DNA from: Actinomycetes bacterium
GTDB taxonomy: Bacteria > Actinomycetota > Actinomycetes > S36-B12 > UBA10799
DNA: 14,339 nt
Reading direction: 5' to 3'
Assembly: GCA_029779995.1 (NCBI GenBank)
Contig: JAKOZM010000101.1
Location: 1 to 14,339, forward strand
Shown in pieces: positions 6,609 through 13,704 of this stretch (position 1 is the first letter of the stretch; each line of letters starts with the position of its first letter). The position numbers and the translations under genes were made by a program. The notes beneath the pieces were generated by a model. That model was not told where the DNA came from, did not search any database, and saw only the letters and a program-made list of their open reading frames with translations.

Positions 6609-8795
6609 GTGCGGCGATGCCTGATACGGGTGACGGGGATTGTGCAGGGGGTCGGGTTCCGGCCCTTCGTCTACGGCTTGGCCACCGACCTGCGGCTGGC
6701 CGGGCATGTGGGCAACGACGTCAACGGCGTGTTCATCGAGGTGCAGGGCGGCGCCGTGGACAGCTTTCTGATGCGACTGGTGTCGCAGGCCCCACCGCTG
6801 GCGGTGATCGAGGACGTCGACGTCACGGAGCAGCCACCGAAGCCTGAGACCGAGTTCCGGATCGTGGATAGCGGCGGCACCGGTTCCGGGCCGGTGACCT
6901 CCATACCGCCGGACACGGCCGTGTGTGACGACTGCCTGGCGGAGATGCGCGATCCGGAAGACCGGCGCTTCGGATACCCATTCATTGCGTGCACCAACTG
7001 CGGTCCCCGCTACACGATGGTCACCGGCCTGCCCTACGACCGGGCGAACACGTCGATGGCTGCTTTCCCGCTGTGCGTCGACTGCGCGGCCGAGTACACC
7101 GATCCCCGCAGCCGTCGATACCACGCGCAGCCCACCGCCTGTGCCGTCTGCGGTCCCCGGCTGTCCATGCCCGTCGCCGAGGTGGTGGCGGCCCTGCAGG
7201 CTGGACGGATTGTGGCCATCAAAGGCATCGGGGGCTACCACCTTGCCTGCGATGCCACAAACCCGGCCGCTGTCGCCCGACTGCGCGAGCGCAAACAGCG
7301 AGGCGACAAACCCTTCGCCGTGATGGTCTCGGACTTGGCCACGGCAGCCGAGGTGGCGGTGGTCGACGGCTGCGCGCCGGATCTGCTGCACCCCGCATCG
7401 CCCATCGTGGTGATGCCGAGCCGTCAGAGTCCGGCGGGAGTGGCCCCAGGGACCGACACCCTCGCAGTCATGCTCGCCTACACGCCACTGCACCACCTCC
7501 TGTTCGATGGCGGGGCGCCACGGGTGTTGGTCATGACCAGCGGGAACCTCTCGGACGAGCCGATCTGCATTGATGCCGAGGAGGCCCAGGACAGGCTGGC
7601 AGGGATCGCCGATGTCTTCTGCCATCACGACCGGCGGATCCAGGTGGCCTGCGACGACTCCGTGATCGGTCTGGGTCCAGTGCGCCGCAGTCGCGGATTC
7701 GTTCCCCGACCGCTGCGGCTCCCGGTGTCCGTACCCCCCATCGTGGCGGTCGGGGGCGAGATCAAAGCGACTGCTGCAGTGGCCACGGGCGACCGGGTCT
7801 GGCTGACCCAACACATCGGGGATGTCGAGAACCTGCAGACGCTGCAGATGCTGGAACGTTCGGTGGACATCCTCTGCGATCTGCAACGGGTGACCCCGGA
7901 GCTGATCGTCAGCGACACCCACCCGGGCTATCTGTCCCGGGCCTGGGCCGCGGACGTCGCCGCCGCTCGCGGCATCGACCACGTGACGGTGCAGCACCAC
8001 CACGCGCACCTCGCCTCGCTGCTGGCCGAACATCGCGTGCCTGCCGACGTTCCAGTCTTGGGAGTGGTCTTCGACGGAACTGGCTACGGGACGGACGGCA
8101 CGATCTGGGGCGGTGAGTTGCTGCTGGGGTCCTATGACGCGGTCGCGCGCGTGGGTCACCTTGCGCCGATCCAACTGCCCGGTGGGGATGCCGCGGTGAA
8201 ATTCCCGGGCCGCGTGGCACTGGCTCATCTACACGCCGCCGGGATTGCCTGGCAGGGCTGCGTCCCGTTCGAGGAGATGCCGTCGATACAGTCTCGACTC
8301 CTGGCCTCGATGCTGGCGACCGGGTCGCACTGCACGCCGACGACGAGTATGGGCCGGCTTTTCGACGCCGTAGCCGCGATCCTCGGGGTCCGGCAAGCCG
8401 TCGACTACGAGGCGCAGGCGGCGATCGAGTTGGAGGCGATGGCGATGGTGGCGCCGGCCTGGCCGGTGGAGGTCCGCTGCGAGGACGAGATCATCATCGA
8501 CCCGTCGGGATGGCTGACGCTGGCCGTTCTGGCCACCGACCCCCGGCGCGCGGCATACGCCTTCCACGCCGCTGTGGCAGACGCTGTCGTGCTGGCGGCC
8601 AGGAGTGCTCGGGAGCGCAACGCAGTCGCGATGGTGGGCTTGACCGGGGGTGTGTTCGCCAACCGCATCCTCTCGCGGCTGTGCCGGGAGGGTCTGGTGG
8701 CGGCGGGGTTCGAGGTGCTCGTCCACCAGCTCGTCCCTTGTAACGACGGGGGACTGGCGCTGGGTCAGGTGTGTATCGCAGGGGCGCGGGACTGA
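6609..8795 (+). CDS. hypF: Carbamoyltransferase HypF
   Basis: HypF converts carbamoyl phosphate to carbamoyl-AMP and passes the carbamoyl group to the C-terminal Cys of HypE, the first step in making the Fe-bound cyanide. The 728-aa chain has the full domain order: acylphosphatase-like (GIVQGVGFRPFVYG, residues 10-23); two zinc-finger units with C106/C109, C128/C131, C156/C159 and C178/C181; a YrdC-like domain (GRIVAIKGIGGYHLACDATN near 199-218, then RGDKPFAVMV); and the carbamoyltransferase domain with HHHAH at 463-467, VFDGTGYGTDGTIWGGE at 488-503, and CNDGGLALGQ near the end. No key motif is missing. The GTG at 6609 is three bases after the NHL stop, without a strong ribosome site, which suggests translational coupling. 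Confidence 0.97.
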   Translation: MRRCLIRVTGIVQGVGFRPFVYGLATDLRLAGHVGNDVNGVFIEVQGGAVDSFLMRLVSQAPPLAVIEDVDVTEQPPKPETEFRIVDSGGTGSGPVTSIPPDTAVCDDCLAEMRDPEDRRFGYPFIACTNCGPRYTMVTGLPYDRANTSMAAFPLCVDCAAEYTDPRSRRYHAQPTACAVCGPRLSMPVAEVVAALQAGRIVAIKGIGGYHLACDATNPAAVARLRERKQRGDKPFAVMVSDLATAAEVAVVDGCAPDLLHPASPIVVMPSRQSPAGVAPGTDTLAVMLAYTPLHHLLFDGGAPRVLVMTSGNLSDEPICIDAEEAQDRLAGIADVFCHHDRRIQVACDDSVIGLGPVRRSRGFVPRPLRLPVSVPPIVAVGGEIKATAAVATGDRVWLTQHIGDVENLQTLQMLERSVDILCDLQRVTPELIVSDTHPGYLSRAWAADVAAARGIDHVTVQHHHAHLASLLAEHRVPADVPVLGVVFDGTGYGTDGTIWGGELLLGSYDAVARVGHLAPIQLPGGDAAVKFPGRVALAHLHAAGIAWQGCVPFEEMPSIQSRLLASMLATGSHCTPTTSMGRLFDAVAAILGVRQAVDYEAQAAIELEAMAMVAPAWPVEVRCEDEIIIDPSGWLTLAVLATDPRRAAYAFHAAVADAVVLAARSARERNAVAMVGLTGGVFANRILSRLCREGLVAAGFEVLVHQLVPCNDGGLALGQVCIAGARD

Positions 8796-8842
8796 TGGTG
8801 GCCGGCGTGGCTCGCTACCGGGCAGCGCGCTCTTCGCCCGCC

Positions 8843-8848
8843 TACACT
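8843..8848 (+). promoter_or_regulatory. Putative -10 element for leaderless hypC
   Basis: TACACT fits the actinobacterial TANNNT -10 consensus. It ends six bases before the hypC ATG at 8855, so transcription would start at or beside the A of the start codon. The 20 bases before the ATG contain no Shine-Dalgarno sequence, which agrees with a leaderless message. No convincing -35 box is visible. Confidence 0.45.
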
Positions 8849-8854
8849 GACCGC

Positions 8855-9115
8855 ATGTGTCTTGGAGTTCCTGGGAAAGTGGAGCAGGTGTGGGACGTCG
8901 AGGGGACCCGCATGGCGACCGTCGACTTCGGCGGGGTGCGCAAGGAGGTGTGTCTGGCCTACGTGCCGGATGTGCAGGTGGGTGACTACACGATCGTCCA
9001 CGTGGGCTTCGCGCTGACCAAACTGGACGAGGCCAGCGCTCTGGAGACGCTGGAACTGTTCAAGAGCGTCGGTCTGCTGGATGAGGAACTCAACGTGAAC
9101 GTGGATACCCGGTGA
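8855..9115 (+). CDS. hypC: Hydrogenase maturation chaperone HypC
   Basis: HypC is a small chaperone that carries the Fe(CN)2CO unit with HypD and delivers it to the HucL precursor. The 86-aa product begins MCLGVPG; C2 becomes the N-terminal iron-binding Cys after Met removal. Starting upstream, at GTG 8771, would bury this Cys and is therefore rejected. The OUPF family features [16 protein letters not shown] and [12 protein letters not shown] follow, then a C-terminal helix. A 59-base gap from hypF is the largest inside the operon and holds a likely promoter. The stop overlaps the hypD start as GTGA. Confidence 0.96.
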   Translation: MCLGVPGKVEQVWDVEGTRMATVDFGGVRKEVCLAYVPDVQVGDYTIVHVGFALTKLDEASALETLELFKSVGLLDEELNVNVDTR

Positions 9116-10209
9116 AGTACCTCGACGAGTTCGGGGACGCCGATCTGGCGCGCAAGTTGCTCGATGACATCGCCGAGACCACGACGCAGCCGTGGGCCCT
9201 CATGGAGGTGTGTGGAGGTCAGACGCACACCATCATCCGCAACGGTATCGACCAGTTGCTGCCCGACGAGGTGGAACTGATTCACGGTCCGGGATGCCCG
9301 GTCTGCGTGACGCCACTGGAGACAATCGATCGAGCCCTGGCCATCGCTGCGCGACCCGACGTCATCTTCTGCTCCTTCGGTGACATGATCCGGGTGCCGG
9401 GTTCGACGGACGACCTGTTGTGTATCAAGAGCCGCGGCGGTGACATTCGCATCGTCTATTCACCTCTCGATGCCGTGCGCATCGCGCAGCAGAATCCCGA
9501 GAAGCAGGTGGTGTTCTTCGGGGTGGGATTCGAGACGACCGCACCGGCCAATGCGATGACCGTGAAACTGGCAAAGCAGCAGAACCTCGCGAACTTCTCC
9601 CTGCTCGTCTCCCACGTTCTCGTGCCGCCCGCGATCCGGGCCATCATGGATTCTCCCACGTCCCGGGTCCAGGGTTTCCTGGCTGCCGGACACGTCTGCA
9701 CCGTGATGGGACTGTCTGAGTATGAGCCCTTGGTGGAGCAGTACCAGGTCCCGATCGTGGCCACTGGCTTTGAGCCCCTGGACGTCCTCGAGGGCATCCG
9801 GCGGGTCGTGACCCAGCTGGAAGCCGGCCGCGCCGAACTCGACAACGCCTACCCCCGGGCCGTGACGCCAGAGGGTAACCCGGTCGCCCAAGGAGTCGTG
9901 CGTGAGGTCTTCGAGACGTGCGACCGTTCCTGGCGCGGCATCGGGATGATCCCGCAGTCCGGCTGGCGGCTCAACGCCGATTACGCGGACTTCGATGCCG
10001 AGCGGCGCTTCGACGTGCTGGACATCATGACGACGGAGTCCTCGCTGTGCCGCTCGGGTGAAGTGCTGCAGGGTCTGCTCAAGCCGAATCAGTGTGCGGC
10101 GTTCGGCAAGGAGTGCACACCACGTTCGCCGCTGGGCGCGCCGATGGTCTCCAGCGAGGGGGCGTGTGCGGCCTACTATCAGTTCCGTCGCCTGGAGGTG
10201 ACGGCGTGA
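9112..10209 (+). CDS. hypD: Hydrogenase maturation protein HypD
   Basis: HypD is the Fe-S scaffold on which, with HypC, the Fe(CN)2CO group is assembled. It has 365 aa, normal for the family. Conserved motifs are [10 protein letters not shown] with C34, [11 protein letters not shown] with C62 and C65, [22 protein letters not shown] and GHVCTVMG. The C-terminal cysteines C313, C328, C335 and C352 ([27 protein letters not shown]) fit the [4Fe-4S] site. The spacing of C34 to C62 and C65 equals that of E. coli C41, C69 and C72. The GTG start at 9112 overlaps the hypC stop by four bases. Confidence 0.97.
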   Translation: MKYLDEFGDADLARKLLDDIAETTTQPWALMEVCGGQTHTIIRNGIDQLLPDEVELIHGPGCPVCVTPLETIDRALAIAARPDVIFCSFGDMIRVPGSTDDLLCIKSRGGDIRIVYSPLDAVRIAQQNPEKQVVFFGVGFETTAPANAMTVKLAKQQNLANFSLLVSHVLVPPAIRAIMDSPTSRVQGFLAAGHVCTVMGLSEYEPLVEQYQVPIVATGFEPLDVLEGIRRVVTQLEAGRAELDNAYPRAVTPEGNPVAQGVVREVFETCDRSWRGIGMIPQSGWRLNADYADFDAERRFDVLDIMTTESSLCRSGEVLQGLLKPNQCAAFGKECTPRSPLGAPMVSSEGACAAYYQFRRLEVTA

Positions 10210-11267
10210 CCCAGCCGAACTTCGACAGCTGGTCATGCCCGATGCCGTTACGTGATCATTCGGCGATCGTCATGGGGCACGGGGCGGGAGGTCGGCTCTC
10301 CGGAGAACTGGTCGAGCACCTGTTCGTCCCCGCCTTCGCCGGGACGGAGCTGGCGGGTGTGCTGCAACAACTTGGCGACGCTGCCGTGCTGGATCTGGGC
10401 GGCACCCGCATCGCGATGACCACCGATTCCTACGTCGTGCGGCCGCGCTTCTTCCCTGGCGGTAATGTCGGCGACCTCGCGATCAATGGCACGGTCAACG
10501 ACCTCGCGGTCAGCGGTGCCGTTCCGCTGGCGCTCAGTGTTGGCCTCATCCTCGAGGAGGGGATGCCTCTGGATGAACTCGGCGTCATCACCGAGACGAT
10601 GGGGGAGGCGGCGCGGGCTGCTGGGGTGTCCGTCGTCACCGGGGACACCAAGGTGGTCGATGCCGGTAGCGGCGACGGGGTGTACATTAACACCGCAGGC
10701 GTGGGAGTCGTGCGGCCCGGATTGCTGCTGGGACCGCAGTATGTCGAGCCCGGTGACAAGATCCTGATCTCCGGGCCGATCGCCGCTCACGGCATCGCCG
10801 TGCTCAGCGTGCGCGACGGTCTGGAGTTCGGCTCGGACATCGTCAGCGACACGGCACCGCTGAACCGGATCATTCGCGAGGTCCTCGACGCAGGGATCCA
10901 GGTCTCGATGATGCGCGATCCCACGCGGGGCGGGGTGGCTGCGACCCTCAACGAGATCGCCCACGCGAGCGGTCACGGCATCGTGATCACCGAGCGGGCC
11001 GTGCCGGTGGCCGACGACGTCCGGGCGGCCTGCGCCTTCCTCGGGCTGGATCCGCTGCTTGTCGCCAATGAGGGGCGGGTGGTGATGTTCGTGCGACCAG
11101 ACGATGCTGACCACGCCCTGCAGATCCTGGGCGACGACAATCCCGGCGCCGCCATCATCGGTTCTGTGGTCGCCGATCATCCCGGCGTGGTGGTGGCCCG
11201 GACCGGGATCGGAGGGACGCGGGTGGTCGACCTGCCGCTTGCTGAGCAGCTGCCCCGGATCTGCTGA
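10206..11267 (+). CDS. hypE: Carbamoyl dehydratase HypE
   Basis: HypE dehydrates the carbamoyl group on its own C-terminal Cys to thiocyanate, using ATP, and donates cyanide to the HypCD complex. The protein has 353 aa and ends LPRIC, so the required terminal Cys (C353) is intact. The N-terminal [20 protein letters not shown] and the AIRS-type motifs [34 protein letters not shown] and [18 protein letters not shown] are typical. The GTG at 10206 is preferred because it overlaps the hypD stop as GTGA and keeps the WSCPMPL segment common before the Gly-rich loop. It is the last gene of the operon on this strand. Confidence 0.96.
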   Translation: MTQPNFDSWSCPMPLRDHSAIVMGHGAGGRLSGELVEHLFVPAFAGTELAGVLQQLGDAAVLDLGGTRIAMTTDSYVVRPRFFPGGNVGDLAINGTVNDLAVSGAVPLALSVGLILEEGMPLDELGVITETMGEAARAAGVSVVTGDTKVVDAGSGDGVYINTAGVGVVRPGLLLGPQYVEPGDKILISGPIAAHGIAVLSVRDGLEFGSDIVSDTAPLNRIIREVLDAGIQVSMMRDPTRGGVAATLNEIAHASGHGIVITERAVPVADDVRAACAFLGLDPLLVANEGRVVMFVRPDDADHALQILGDDNPGAAIIGSVVADHPGVVVARTGIGGTRVVDLPLAEQLPRIC

Positions 11268-11277
11268 TCAGGGCAGC
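11249..11277. terminator. Possible bidirectional hairpin at the hypE/CPBP convergence
   Basis: GCTGCCC (11249-11255) pairs perfectly with GGGCAGC (11271-11277) around a 15-base loop that contains both stop codons. There is no T tract on either side, so efficient intrinsic termination is doubtful. It is the only inverted repeat I noticed at this junction, where two transcripts meet. Confidence 0.25.
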
Positions 11278-12023
11278 CAGGAGACCCGCCCGGCCAGCAG
11301 TGCGTAGCCGATGAAGGCGACGGTGTCGATGACCGCGTGAGCCACGATCATCGGCATCACCCTGCCCCAGCGTTTGAACAACCATCCGAAGAGCAGCCCC
11401 ATCGCCACGTTGCCGACGAAACCGCCGATGCCTTGGTACAGGTGGTAGGAGCCCCGGATCACCGCGCTGAGCCAGATCGCGGGTCCCCACGACCATCCCA
11501 TCTGGCGCAGCCTGTGCAGCACAAAGCCCAGTACGACTACCTCCTCCACGACTGCGTTCTCGATGGCTCCCAGGACCAGCACTGGGATGCGCCACCATTG
11601 CTCCGGAAGTCCCTGGGCGGCCACCGTGAGATTGATACCCATCGCGTATGCGGCGAGGTACCACACGATTCCGGTGCCACCCACGAGAGCGGCCAGCCCG
11701 ATACCCCGTCCGATGTCGCGTTTCGGCTGGCTGGCGTCCACACCCAGTGCCCCCATACCCTCCCCGGAGCGGCGCAGCAGATACCAGACGAGACCCACGA
11801 TCACCAACGCGAAACCGATCCGCAGGAGTTGCACGACCAGGTCGAACAGGGGTCGTGGTGAGGCGCTGGCGTTGAGGGTCACGGTCTGGTCGGCCAGTGC
11901 GACTCCGCTGGTCAGGGACTCAAGCAGGTCAACGGCTGCGAACACCCCGGAGCGGCCCAGTGACAGACCGAGGACCAGGAGGATCTCGACGGCGTACCAT
12001 TTGCGGGGCAGGACAGTGCTCAT
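11268..12023 (-). CDS. CPBP-family intramembrane metalloprotease homologue
   Basis: The 251-aa integral membrane protein belongs to the CPBP (CAAX protease / bacteriocin-processing, Abi) family. Several hydrophobic segments are visible (AVEILLVLGLSLG, LLRIGFALVIVGLVWYLL, GLAALVGGTGIVWYLAAYAMG, and others near the C-terminus). The three family motifs are present: EE at 160-161 (NAVVEEVVVLGF), H194 (RGSYHLYQG) and H229/D233 (AHAVIDT). The usual Arg after the EE motif is Leu here, a variant I associate with actinobacterial members. The start at 12023 is chosen because a TAGCCT -10 box sits eight bases upstream; an extension to 12125 would add 34 residues with no membrane or signal character. The substrate is unknown. 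It abuts hypE tail to tail and need not be linked to the hydrogenase. Confidence 0.85.
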   Translation of the reverse strand: MSTVLPRKWYAVEILLVLGLSLGRSGVFAAVDLLESLTSGVALADQTVTLNASASPRPLFDLVVQLLRIGFALVIVGLVWYLLRRSGEGMGALGVDASQPKRDIGRGIGLAALVGGTGIVWYLAAYAMGINLTVAAQGLPEQWWRIPVLVLGAIENAVVEEVVVLGFVLHRLRQMGWSWGPAIWLSAVIRGSYHLYQGIGGFVGNVAMGLLFGWLFKRWGRVMPMIVAHAVIDTVAFIGYALLAGRVSWLP

Positions 12024-12031
12024 CGGCGCAC

Positions 12032-12037
12032 AGGCTA
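12032..12037 (-). promoter_or_regulatory. Putative -10 element for leaderless CPBP gene
   Basis: Read on the minus strand this is TAGCCT, followed by eight bases and then ATG at 12023. It fits TANNNT, and no ribosome site is visible in the short gap. The -35 region is not recognisable. Confidence 0.35.
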
Positions 12038-12060
12038 CCGCGTGCAGGATGATTGCAGTT

Positions 12061-12076
12061 CGGCCACAGGTGGCCG
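12061..12076. repeat. 16-bp perfect inverted repeat in the divergent intergenic region
   Basis: CGGCCAC, AG, GTGGCCG is a symmetrical operator-like site with two seven-base arms. It lies 38 bases upstream of the CPBP start and 82 bases upstream of the secreted-protein start, so a bound regulator could act on either gene. The rest of this 134-bp gap shows a short tandem TGGCCGC and no clear gene. Confidence 0.45.
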
Positions 12077-12157
12077 CTGGCCGCTGCTGGTTCGTCAGGA
12101 GCGGGCTACCGTGGGGTTCGTACATCTGAACCGCTATCTGTTTTCTGGGGATCGTTC

Positions 12158-12673
12158 ATGCGCGTGAGGCTGATTACGGGGCTGATCGTGGGGGCGGTAC
12201 TCGCCATGCCGGCAACTGCCCATGCCGACGATGAGACGGCAGCGTTGACGATCACCCCGAGTGCCCTGGAGACGTTGGCCAGCGGCCAACTGTCCGTGGA
12301 GCCGTCGGGGTCCGCCGGTCTTACGGGCCCAGCCACCTACCTACTGCCAGTCACCGACATCGCGTTCACCCGCGGTGGCGAGGTGCGCGCCATTCGGCTT
12401 GCGGGTGGGGTCAAGATCGCGGGCGCACCCATCACCCTGGACCTCACGAACTTCCGCGTGAACCTGCCGTCGCAACAGGCGAGTGTGCGCGCGTCGTATC
12501 CCGACACCCGGATTCGCGCCTTCGACGTCGTCCGGCTGAAAGTGTCGAAGAAGCGGGTTACCGGAGTCTTGATGATCTCCCCAGGGACGGCTTCGGTCCT
12601 CAATGATCAGTTCGACACCTACGTGTTCACAGACGGGCTGCGCTTCGCTCGCTTCGAGTACGCACTGCCGTAA
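12158..12673 (+). CDS. Secreted protein of unknown function
   Basis: The 171-aa product has a clear Sec signal peptide: basic MRVR, a hydrophobic core LITGLIVGAVLAM, and a likely cut after AHA at residue 23 (PATAHA then DDETAA). The mature part is rich in short beta-type segments (ATYLLPVTDIAF, VRAIRLAGGVKIAG, ITLDLTNFRVNLP, TYVFTDGLRFARFEY) and contains no Cys, so it is probably an exported beta-sandwich domain. The run of LPVT, GGV and LDLTNFRV segments faintly recalls the HtaA haem-binding domain of actinobacteria, but I cannot support that beyond resemblance. TGGGGA at 12146-12151 is a weak ribosome site. Earlier in-frame starts are rejected because they would displace the signal peptide. 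Confidence 0.75.
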   Translation: MRVRLITGLIVGAVLAMPATAHADDETAALTITPSALETLASGQLSVEPSGSAGLTGPATYLLPVTDIAFTRGGEVRAIRLAGGVKIAGAPITLDLTNFRVNLPSQQASVRASYPDTRIRAFDVVRLKVSKKRVTGVLMISPGTASVLNDQFDTYVFTDGLRFARFEYALP

Positions 12674-12675
12674 TC

Positions 12676-12691
12676 GGCTGTGTCCTCAGCC
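12676..12691. terminator. Weak hairpin between convergent genes
   Basis: GGCTG (12676-12680) and CAGCC (12687-12691) form a five-base stem around TGTCCT in the 12-base gap and the end of the metallopeptidase gene. A pair of Ts follows on the plus strand. It could serve as a terminator for both converging genes, but it is short. Confidence 0.25.
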
Positions 12692-13501
12692 TTCCCCGGA
12701 AAAGCCCGGCGGGAACGTGTCGTAACACCCGACGGCCCCGGTGTCGACACCGATCGAGAAGGCCTCGAGCCGCTCGTCAGGTGTCCCGTGTGCATCGGGG
12801 GCGTTCCAGGGCACCCCTTCAGGGTCACCCACGGAGATCACCGCCTCGGCGGCTTGGTTGGCTGCATCTTTGCCAAGTAATCCCTGGTCGTCAGCCCATT
12901 GCGCCCAAGCGCCGGCAAAGCAGTCGGCCTGGAGTTCCGATTCGATGGTGAGGGGGAACTGCTCGCTGAGGCCGAGTCGCGCCTGCGCACCATGGCCGAA
13001 CTCATGCGCGAGGATCACCGCGGTGGCCATGTCCCCGAGTTCCAAGTAGTAGGGCAGCATCAGCCCGGGTTCGTCCCAGGCGACGTAGTCGCTATCGGGC
13101 TGTGCGCAGTACACCGCGTTCTCAGCACCGACAGTTTCGCCGCCGCAGGTAGGACCAGTTTCCTCGGGTGGGTAGTAGGCAATGAAGTCGTTGGGGGGGA
13201 TCCACTCGAGGCCGAAGTCATCGGCCATGGTCTGGAACCAGTACTCATTGATCGCACCGAGCGCGAAGTCCATCGACTCGTCGTATGCCGCAAAGTCCAC
13301 GCCGCCGTCGTCGCCGGTGGCCGCCTGCAGGGAGAAGGACTGCCCCTTCATGGCAGAGGTGGGCACCTCGCCGGTGCGCTGGCCCCCATCAGGGACATCA
13401 AAGGTGCCGGGGGTGGTGGCTGCCGGTGAGGGCGCAGGTTCTGGCGTGGTGGAGCCGCAGCCCGCCAGGAGCAGCGCCGCAAGAATGATCATGGTTCGCA
13501 C
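12686..13501 (-). CDS. Putative neutral zinc metallopeptidase, lipoprotein
   Basis: From the GTG at 13501 the product has 271 aa. It opens with a short lipoprotein signal (MRTMIILAALLLAGC) and lipidated C15, then a Pro/Thr/Ala-rich linker. The rest matches the YpfJ-type 'neutral zinc metallopeptidase' family: HEFGH at 166-170 gives two zinc ligands and the catalytic Glu, and E189 in ESELQADCFAGAWA is the likely third ligand. C119 and C132 (GPTCGGE, VYCAQ) may form a disulfide. It should sit on the outer face of the membrane; the substrate is unknown. The GTG start is favoured by a TACGGT -10 box six bases upstream. The ATG at 13492 and the ATG at 13546, the latter giving a 30-residue signal with an Arg-rich front, are alternatives. 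Confidence 0.87.
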   Translation of the reverse strand: MRTMIILAALLLAGCGSTTPEPAPSPAATTPGTFDVPDGGQRTGEVPTSAMKGQSFSLQAATGDDGGVDFAAYDESMDFALGAINEYWFQTMADDFGLEWIPPNDFIAYYPPEETGPTCGGETVGAENAVYCAQPDSDYVAWDEPGLMLPYYLELGDMATAVILAHEFGHGAQARLGLSEQFPLTIESELQADCFAGAWAQWADDQGLLGKDAANQAAEAVISVGDPEGVPWNAPDAHGTPDERLEAFSIGVDTGAVGCYDTFPPGFSGEG

Positions 13502-13507
13502 GTGCCG

Positions 13508-13513
13508 ACCGTA
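13508..13513 (-). promoter_or_regulatory. Putative -10 element for leaderless metallopeptidase gene
   Basis: On the minus strand TACGGT is followed by six bases and then the GTG at 13501. This fits a leaderless transcript and is the main reason for preferring that start codon. No ribosome site is present. Confidence 0.4.
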
Positions 13514-13535
13514 GCGCGCGCGGGGCAGCCATGGC

Positions 13536-13568
13536 CGATCATCCATAGTCGAGTGCGTCCGATGATCG
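13536..13568. repeat. Inverted repeat upstream of the metallopeptidase gene
   Basis: CGATCATC (13536-13543) and GATGATCG (13561-13568) are perfect eight-base inverted copies separated by 17 bases. A separate ten-base palindrome, CGGACGTCCG, lies at 13595-13604. Both are in the 203-bp divergent gap between the lipoprotein and DUF222 genes, which otherwise contains only the promoter elements listed. Confidence 0.4.
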
Positions 13569-13678
13569 CGGCGCACACTGTGGGTTTCGGGAAACGGACG
13601 TCCGGACGAAAGGCTTGAGGTAGGGCGACTCCGCCTCGACCCCAGATTTCCACAGATACTGCTAGGAAGCATGATATG

Positions 13679-13694
13679 TCGTACCTCTGTTCTA
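13679..13694 (+). promoter_or_regulatory. Probable LexA (SOS) box before the DUF222 gene
   Basis: TCGTACCTCTGTTCTA matches the actinobacterial LexA consensus TCGAAC-N4-GTTCGA at 10 of 12 fixed positions. It overlaps the first two bases of the TATGGT -10 element, where a repressor would block RNA polymerase. SOS boxes are known in front of several 13E12-family genes in Mycobacterium tuberculosis, which supports the reading. Confidence 0.55.
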
Positions 13695-13698
13695 TGGT
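13693..13698 (+). promoter_or_regulatory. Putative -10 element for leaderless DUF222 gene
   Basis: TATGGT is followed by six bases and then ATG at 13705, the spacing expected for a leaderless message. Confidence 0.45.
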
Positions 13699-13704
13699 TG
13701 GGGT

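Noticed and set aside
6510..8228. Long open frame (572 codons) on the minus strand opposite hypF
   Set aside because: It is the antisense shadow of a GC-rich gene. The protein has low-complexity Arg/Gly/His-rich composition and no domain, while the plus strand encodes an intact HypF.
8771..8854. 28-residue N-terminal extension of HypC from an upstream GTG
   Set aside because: HypC needs its Cys at position 2, so MCLGVPG must be the N-terminus; the extension would also overlap the end of hypF.
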